In this document: piece after piece, positions 33,195-36,516 of the stretch
Numbering within the stretch: position 1 is the stretch's first letter
How the letters are laid out: each line of letters starts with the position of its first letter
DNA from: Brachyspira sp. CAG:484
GTDB taxonomy: Bacteria > Cyanobacteriota > Vampirovibrionia > Gastranaerophilales > Gastranaerophilaceae
DNA: 36,516 nucleotides
Assembly (NCBI GenBank): GCA_000431315.1
Contig: HF989729.1
Location: forward strand, 1 to 36,516
Reading direction: 5' to 3'
Notes under the pieces: model-generated
What the model was told of the DNA's origin: nothing
Seen by the model: the letters and a program-made list of their open reading frames with translations, nothing else
Database searches by the model: none
Program-made: the position numbers and the translations under genes

Positions 33195-35288
33195 ATGGCA
33201 AGAAAAACTCCATTAGAAAAAATCAGAAACATTGGTATTGCCGCTCACATTGACGCAGGTAAAACCACTACTACTGAGCGTATCTTGTTCTACACAGGTA
33301 AAACACATAAAATCGGTGAAGTTCACGATGGTGCTGCTGTAACCGACTTTATGGAACAGGAACGTGAAAGAGGTATTACAATCCAGTCAGCAGCAGTTAC
33401 TGCCGCTTGGAAAGGACATCAGATTAACGTTATTGACACCCCTGGGCACGTTGACTTTACAATCGAAGTTGAGCGTTCTCTACGTGTATTAGACGGTGTT
33501 GTAGCTGTTTTCTGCGCGGTTGGCGGTGTTCAATCACAGTCAGAAACAGTTTGGAGACAGGCTAACAGATATGAAGTTCCTCGTATGGTTTTCGTTAACA
33601 AAATGGACAGAACAGGTGCTAACTTCTATCGTGTAGTTGACCAGATTAGAAACAGATTAGGCGGTAACGCTCACCCTATCAGATTACCTATCGGTGCTGA
33701 AGATAAATTCCAGGGCTTAATCGACTTGTTTGAAATGAAAGCTTATATCTATACCAACGATTTAGGTACAGATATTAAAGTTGAAGATATTCCTGCCGAT
33801 ATGCTTGATCAGGCTAAAGAATACAGAGAAGCTCTTGTTGAAGCTATTGCAGAAACTGATGACGCTTTAATGGAAAAATATTTTGAAGATCCTGAATCAA
33901 TAACAGTTGATGAATTGAAAAAAGGTTTGAGAAAAGCTGTTTGCGATAACAAAATCGTTCCTGTTACCTGCGGTACAGCATTCAAAAACAAAGGTGTTCA
34001 ATTACTACTTGATTCAATCGTAGAATTGATGCCATCACCGGTTGATGTTAAAGCTATTGAAGGTGAACTTGAAGACGGTACAAAAGTTGAAAGACATTCT
34101 TCTGATGATGAACCGTTCTCAGCTCTTGCTTTCAAAGTTATGACAGACCCTTATGTAGGTCGTTTAACATTCTTGAGAATATACTCAGGTAAATTGACTT
34201 CAGGTTCTTATGTTCTTAACGCTACAAACGGTAAGAAAGAACGTATCTCAAGATTGGTTCAAATGTATGCTGATCAGAGAATTGAAGAAGATGAAGTTTA
34301 CGCAGGCGACATCTGCGCAGCTGTTGGTTTGAAAGATACTACTACAGGTGACACTTTGTGTGATGAAAAATCACCAATTATTCTTGAAAGAATGACTTTC
34401 CCTGAACCTGTAATTTCAGTTGCTATCGAACCGAAAACAAAAGCTGACCAGGATAAAATGGGTATCGCTCTTCAAAAACTTGCTGAAGAAGATCCTTCAT
34501 TCAGAGTTAAATCTGATACAGAAACAGGTCAGACAATTATTTCAGGTATGGGTGAACTTCACCTTGATATTATCGTTGACCGTTTACTAAGAGAATTCAA
34601 AGTTGACGCTAACGTTGGTAAACCTCAGGTTGCTTACAGAGAAACTATCCGCGGAAATGCTGATCAGGATTCTAAATTCATCCGTCAGTCAGGTGGTAAA
34701 GGTCAATACGGGCACGTTAAAATCAGAATTTCACCGGCTGAAGAAAATGCAGGATTTGTATTTGAAAACAAAATCGTCGGCGGTGCTATTCCGAAAGAAT
34801 ACATCGAACCTGCAAGAAAAGGTATGGAAGAAGCTCTTGAAGGCGGTATCTTAGCAGGCTTCCCTATGATAGACGTTAAAGTTGAACTTTATGATGGTTC
34901 TTACCACGAAGTTGACTCTTCTGAAATGGCATTTAAAATTGCCGGTTCAATGGCTATCAAAGAAGGCTGCCGTAAAGCTAAAGCTTGTATCCTTGAACCT
35001 ATGATGAAAGTTGAAATCGAAGTTCCGGAAGAAAATACCGGTGATATTATCGGTGATATTTCTTCAAGAAGAGGACGTGTTGAAGGTATGGAAATCATTG
35101 AAGGTACTGGTATCCAGAAAATCAATGCTATTGTTCCTCTTGCTGAAATGTTCGGTTATGCAACTGACATCCGTTCAAAAACTCAGGGACGCGGTACTTT
35201 CTCAATGGAATTCAAATGTTACGAACAAGTTCCTGCAAATATCGAAAAAGAAATTATCGAGAAATCAGGAGTTGTTGCAAAAGACTAA
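33195..35288 (+). CDS. fusA: translation elongation factor G
   Basis: A 697-aa GTPase that drives ribosome translocation. The GTP-binding motifs are AHIDAGKTT (17-25), the switch region RERGITIQSA, DTPGH (81-85) and NKMD (135-138). Domains II to V follow in order, with GMGELHLDIIVDRL in domain III and SGGKGQYGHVKI in domain IV. The start follows AAAAAGGAAA. It stands alone, without rpsL, rpsG or tuf beside it, and has a terminator of its own. Codon usage looks tuned for high expression. Confidence 0.98.
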   Translation: MARKTPLEKIRNIGIAAHIDAGKTTTTERILFYTGKTHKIGEVHDGAAVTDFMEQERERGITIQSAAVTAAWKGHQINVIDTPGHVDFTIEVERSLRVLDGVVAVFCAVGGVQSQSETVWRQANRYEVPRMVFVNKMDRTGANFYRVVDQIRNRLGGNAHPIRLPIGAEDKFQGLIDLFEMKAYIYTNDLGTDIKVEDIPADMLDQAKEYREALVEAIAETDDALMEKYFEDPESITVDELKKGLRKAVCDNKIVPVTCGTAFKNKGVQLLLDSIVELMPSPVDVKAIEGELEDGTKVERHSSDDEPFSALAFKVMTDPYVGRLTFLRIYSGKLTSGSYVLNATNGKKERISRLVQMYADQRIEEDEVYAGDICAAVGLKDTTTGDTLCDEKSPIILERMTFPEPVISVAIEPKTKADQDKMGIALQKLAEEDPSFRVKSDTETGQTIISGMGELHLDIIVDRLLREFKVDANVGKPQVAYRETIRGNADQDSKFIRQSGGKGQYGHVKIRISPAEENAGFVFENKIVGGAIPKEYIEPARKGMEEALEGGILAGFPMIDVKVELYDGSYHEVDSSEMAFKIAGSMAIKEGCRKAKACILEPMMKVEIEVPEENTGDIIGDISSRRGRVEGMEIIEGTGIQKINAIVPLAEMFGYATDIRSKTQGRGTFSMEFKCYEQVPANIEKEIIEKSGVVAKD

Positions 35289-35305
35289 TTCCATTTCAGA
35301 TTATA

Positions 35306-35337
35306 TAAAAAAGACCTCTTTAACAGAGGTCTTTTTT
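35306..35337. terminator. bidirectional terminator overlapping an acyltransferase C-terminus
   Basis: AAAAAGACCTCT pairs with AGAGGTCTTTTT across a short loop. On the minus strand the stem also encodes the last residues (KKDLC-stop) of the acyltransferase. Confidence 0.9.
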
Positions 35338-35847
35338 GTTTTGTTTAATTTTCCTAAAATGATTAGCATCACGATATTTGAATACTTTTGCAGGATTACC
35401 TCCTGCAATTGCGAGCGGCGGAATTTCTCCGTGAACAACTGCACCTGCCTGAATAATAGCACCTTCGCCAATTTTGCTTCCTGCAAGAATGATAGCTCTT
35501 GCACCTATCCACACAAAATCTCCTATTTCGGTATCCTTTGGAATAATTGTTCTATCATATGGTAAATCTGTTCCTTTGTAATTGTGATTATCCGAAATAA
35601 TCAGACTGTCAAATCCTGCTCTGAAATAGTTGCCCAAGATAACTTTCCCGCTGCCGCTTATATGGAGCCCGTTGAGTGATACATTATTTTTTATAATAGT
35701 ATTTCTGTTTACTGTAGAAAATTTTCCGCAGTAAAAATTTTTTCCGATTGACTTTGCTGTAAATATTATCTGAATACTGTTGCAAAACAGACGGAATTTT
35801 TCTCGTAAAAATTTAATTGGAATTAAGCAGGATAGAATTTTAATCAT
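35320..35847 (-). CDS. hexapeptide-repeat acyltransferase
   Basis: A left-handed beta-helix O-acyltransferase (WcaF/Maa-like) of 175 aa. Hexapeptide turns are visible: NNVSLNGLHISGSGKVILGN, then the catalytic-type SDNHNY, DTEIGDFVWIGARAIILAGS and KIGEGAIIQAGAVV, ending IPPLAIAGGNPAKVFKYR. It probably acetylates a sugar in surface glycan synthesis. The frame extends to a GTG at 35892, but a consensus-like promoter lies inside that extension, so ATG 35847 is preferred. It ends within the fusA terminator. Confidence 0.88.
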   Translation of the reverse strand: MIKILSCLIPIKFLREKFRLFCNSIQIIFTAKSIGKNFYCGKFSTVNRNTIIKNNVSLNGLHISGSGKVILGNYFRAGFDSLIISDNHNYKGTDLPYDRTIIPKDTEIGDFVWIGARAIILAGSKIGEGAIIQAGAVVHGEIPPLAIAGGNPAKVFKYRDANHFRKIKQNKKDLC

Positions 35848-35859
35848 ACTTCTGAAAGT

Positions 35860-35888
35860 ATTATATATAACAAAAGGTATCTTGTAAA
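35860..35888 (-). promoter_or_regulatory. promoter of the acyltransferase gene
   Basis: TTTACA (35888-35883), 17 nt, TATAAT (35865-35860) on the minus strand. The ATG at 35847 lies 12 nt after the -10, so the leader is very short. Confidence 0.55.
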
Positions 35889-35937
35889 GCACTTTTTAAT
35901 ATAAAGTGACGGTATGGGTATTCTTAAAAAGTGCTTT
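35886..35937. repeat. 14-bp perfect inverted repeat between divergent genes
   Basis: AAAGCACTTTTTAA (35886-35899) and TTAAAAAGTGCTTT (35924-35937) are perfect complements with a 24-nt spacer. The left arm overlaps the -35 of the acyltransferase promoter and the pair lies upstream of the XRE gene, a suitable operator position. Confidence 0.7.
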
Positions 35938-35968
35938 CTACGTTACCCTTATATAAAAAGGAAAATAT

Positions 35969-36316
35969 ATGTTTCTCATTGATAAACAGAACATAGGCTT
36001 AGTAATAAAAAATGCCCGTAAAAAAGCAGGACTAAAGCAATATGAAGTTGCCGAGAAAGCCGGTTTTACAGAAAAGCACTTAAGCAGGATTGAAAATGGC
36101 AAATATCTTCCAAAGCTTGAACACTTTCTAATTCTCACATCATTGCTTAATCTAAAACTTGAAGATTTTGGTATAATATCCTCAGATCAAAATATCTCAA
36201 AAGCCAGGGCAGAACTAATTAATAGAATTACAGTTATTGATGAAAACAGAGTACAAATGTATTATGAGATCCTTAATTCTGTTGATAAAATATTAGATTT
36301 ATCTCGTAAAGCTTAA
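35969..36316 (+). CDS. XRE-family HTH regulator
   Basis: A 115-aa Cro/C1-type regulator. The HTH spans about residues 9-65: IGLVIKNARKKAGLKQYEVA, GFTEKHLSRIENGKY, then LEHFLILTSLLNLKLEDFG. A helical C-terminal tail (ARAELINRITVIDENRVQMY) may dimerise. The ATG follows AAAAGGA. It is divergent from the acyltransferase with a perfect 14-bp inverted repeat between them, so autoregulation or control of the acyltransferase is a plausible inference. Confidence 0.87.
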   Translation: MFLIDKQNIGLVIKNARKKAGLKQYEVAEKAGFTEKHLSRIENGKYLPKLEHFLILTSLLNLKLEDFGIISSDQNISKARAELINRITVIDENRVQMYYEILNSVDKILDLSRKA

Positions 36317-36320
36317 TCGA

Positions 36321-36348
36321 TTGTATTATAGCTTTAATATGTTATAAT
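36321..36348 (+). promoter_or_regulatory. promoter upstream of the right-edge element
   Basis: TTGTAT (36321-36326), 16 nt, TATAAT (36343-36348), then AAGGA (36353-36357) but no ATG. The layout copies 5482-5530: promoter, RBS-like site, then a GC-rich element. Confidence 0.45.
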
Positions 36349-36360
36349 AAATAAGGACAC

Positions 36361-36516
36361 AAATATCTTATAGCAGATATATTTCTCGAAACGAAAGCTG
36401 TGCCTGAGGCACAACACAACCCGGGTGAACGAAAATCTTATCAGGTATACTAAGCGGACGCGATAAAAATAACTAAGAAAAAATATTTGTTTTCGAGGCG
36501 ATAGCGGAAGCTGGGC
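36361..36516. repeat. hairpin-type elements C1 and C2, cut by the window end
   Basis: C1 (about 36384-36430) has TCTCGAAACGAAAGC and the dyad TGTGCCTGAGGCACA, matching one end of element A1 on the opposite strand. C2 begins with an AT-rich left arm ending TTTGTTTTC (to 36494) and the loop GAGGCGATAGCGGAAGCTGGGC start at 36495, matching the loop of A2. The right arm lies outside the window. No gene is seen here. Confidence 0.6.

Overview
The window looks like chromosome from a gut-type Melainabacteria/Vampirovibrionia bacterium (Gastranaerophilales-like). The main clue is a set of stand-alone pilin-like genes carrying the type IV prepilin signature FTLAEVLITLGIIGVVAAMT. Supporting clues are AT-rich DNA, the standard genetic code, mostly Shine-Dalgarno starts (AAGGAG/AGGAGG), and anaerobic functions (a HydE maturase, a FixC/FixX pair). 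The lineage is inferred from gene style, not from a database search. No tRNA, rRNA, CRISPR array, transposase or phage gene was seen.

Layout: 1-3460 holds a 5'-cut prepilin-like gene, gatA, a small XRE regulator and a divergent prepilin-like gene. 3518-5362 is dnaK (minus). 5363-5802 is a long gene-free stretch with two hairpin-borne GC-rich elements. It is followed by a prepilin-like gene (5803-6655) whose leader is broken by a G10 run. 6729-10812 is a minus-strand operon: speB-like ureohydrolase, ligA, a small membrane protein and a SIMPL-domain exported protein. 11023-13230 has an exported protein, a methyltransferase, an XRE regulator and a duplicated-motif small protein that ends the fixC-fixX operon. 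14892-17487 has rsmD, hup, a SpoIID-like protein and an unknown protein. 17488-17979 is a second gene-free stretch rich in inverted repeats. purB, a pilin remnant, a dicarboxylate symporter and ileS follow. 24174-25076 is a decayed prepilin gene with a G11 run. Then come hydE, cysK, two unknown repeat-containing proteins, groL/groS (minus), a second G10-interrupted prepilin gene (32250-33066), fusA, a hexapeptide acyltransferase (minus), another XRE regulator, and a further hairpin element cut by the window end.

The most notable signal is the prepilin set: six loci in 36.5 kb, scattered singly between housekeeping genes. Three have the same architecture: RBS, a conserved start of about ten codons, a run of 10-11 G, a linker, then the prepilin signature. 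In two of them a 39-nt block around the G run is 37/39 identical, and in both a single-G change would join the start codon to the pilin frame. This looks like simple-repeat phase variation, or programmed slippage, of surface pilins. One relative is decayed with an 81-bp internal duplication, and another is a 5'-truncated remnant.

A second signal is a family of hairpins whose 36-nt GA-rich loop is conserved (27/36 between two copies) while the long AT-rich arms differ in sequence but remain complementary.
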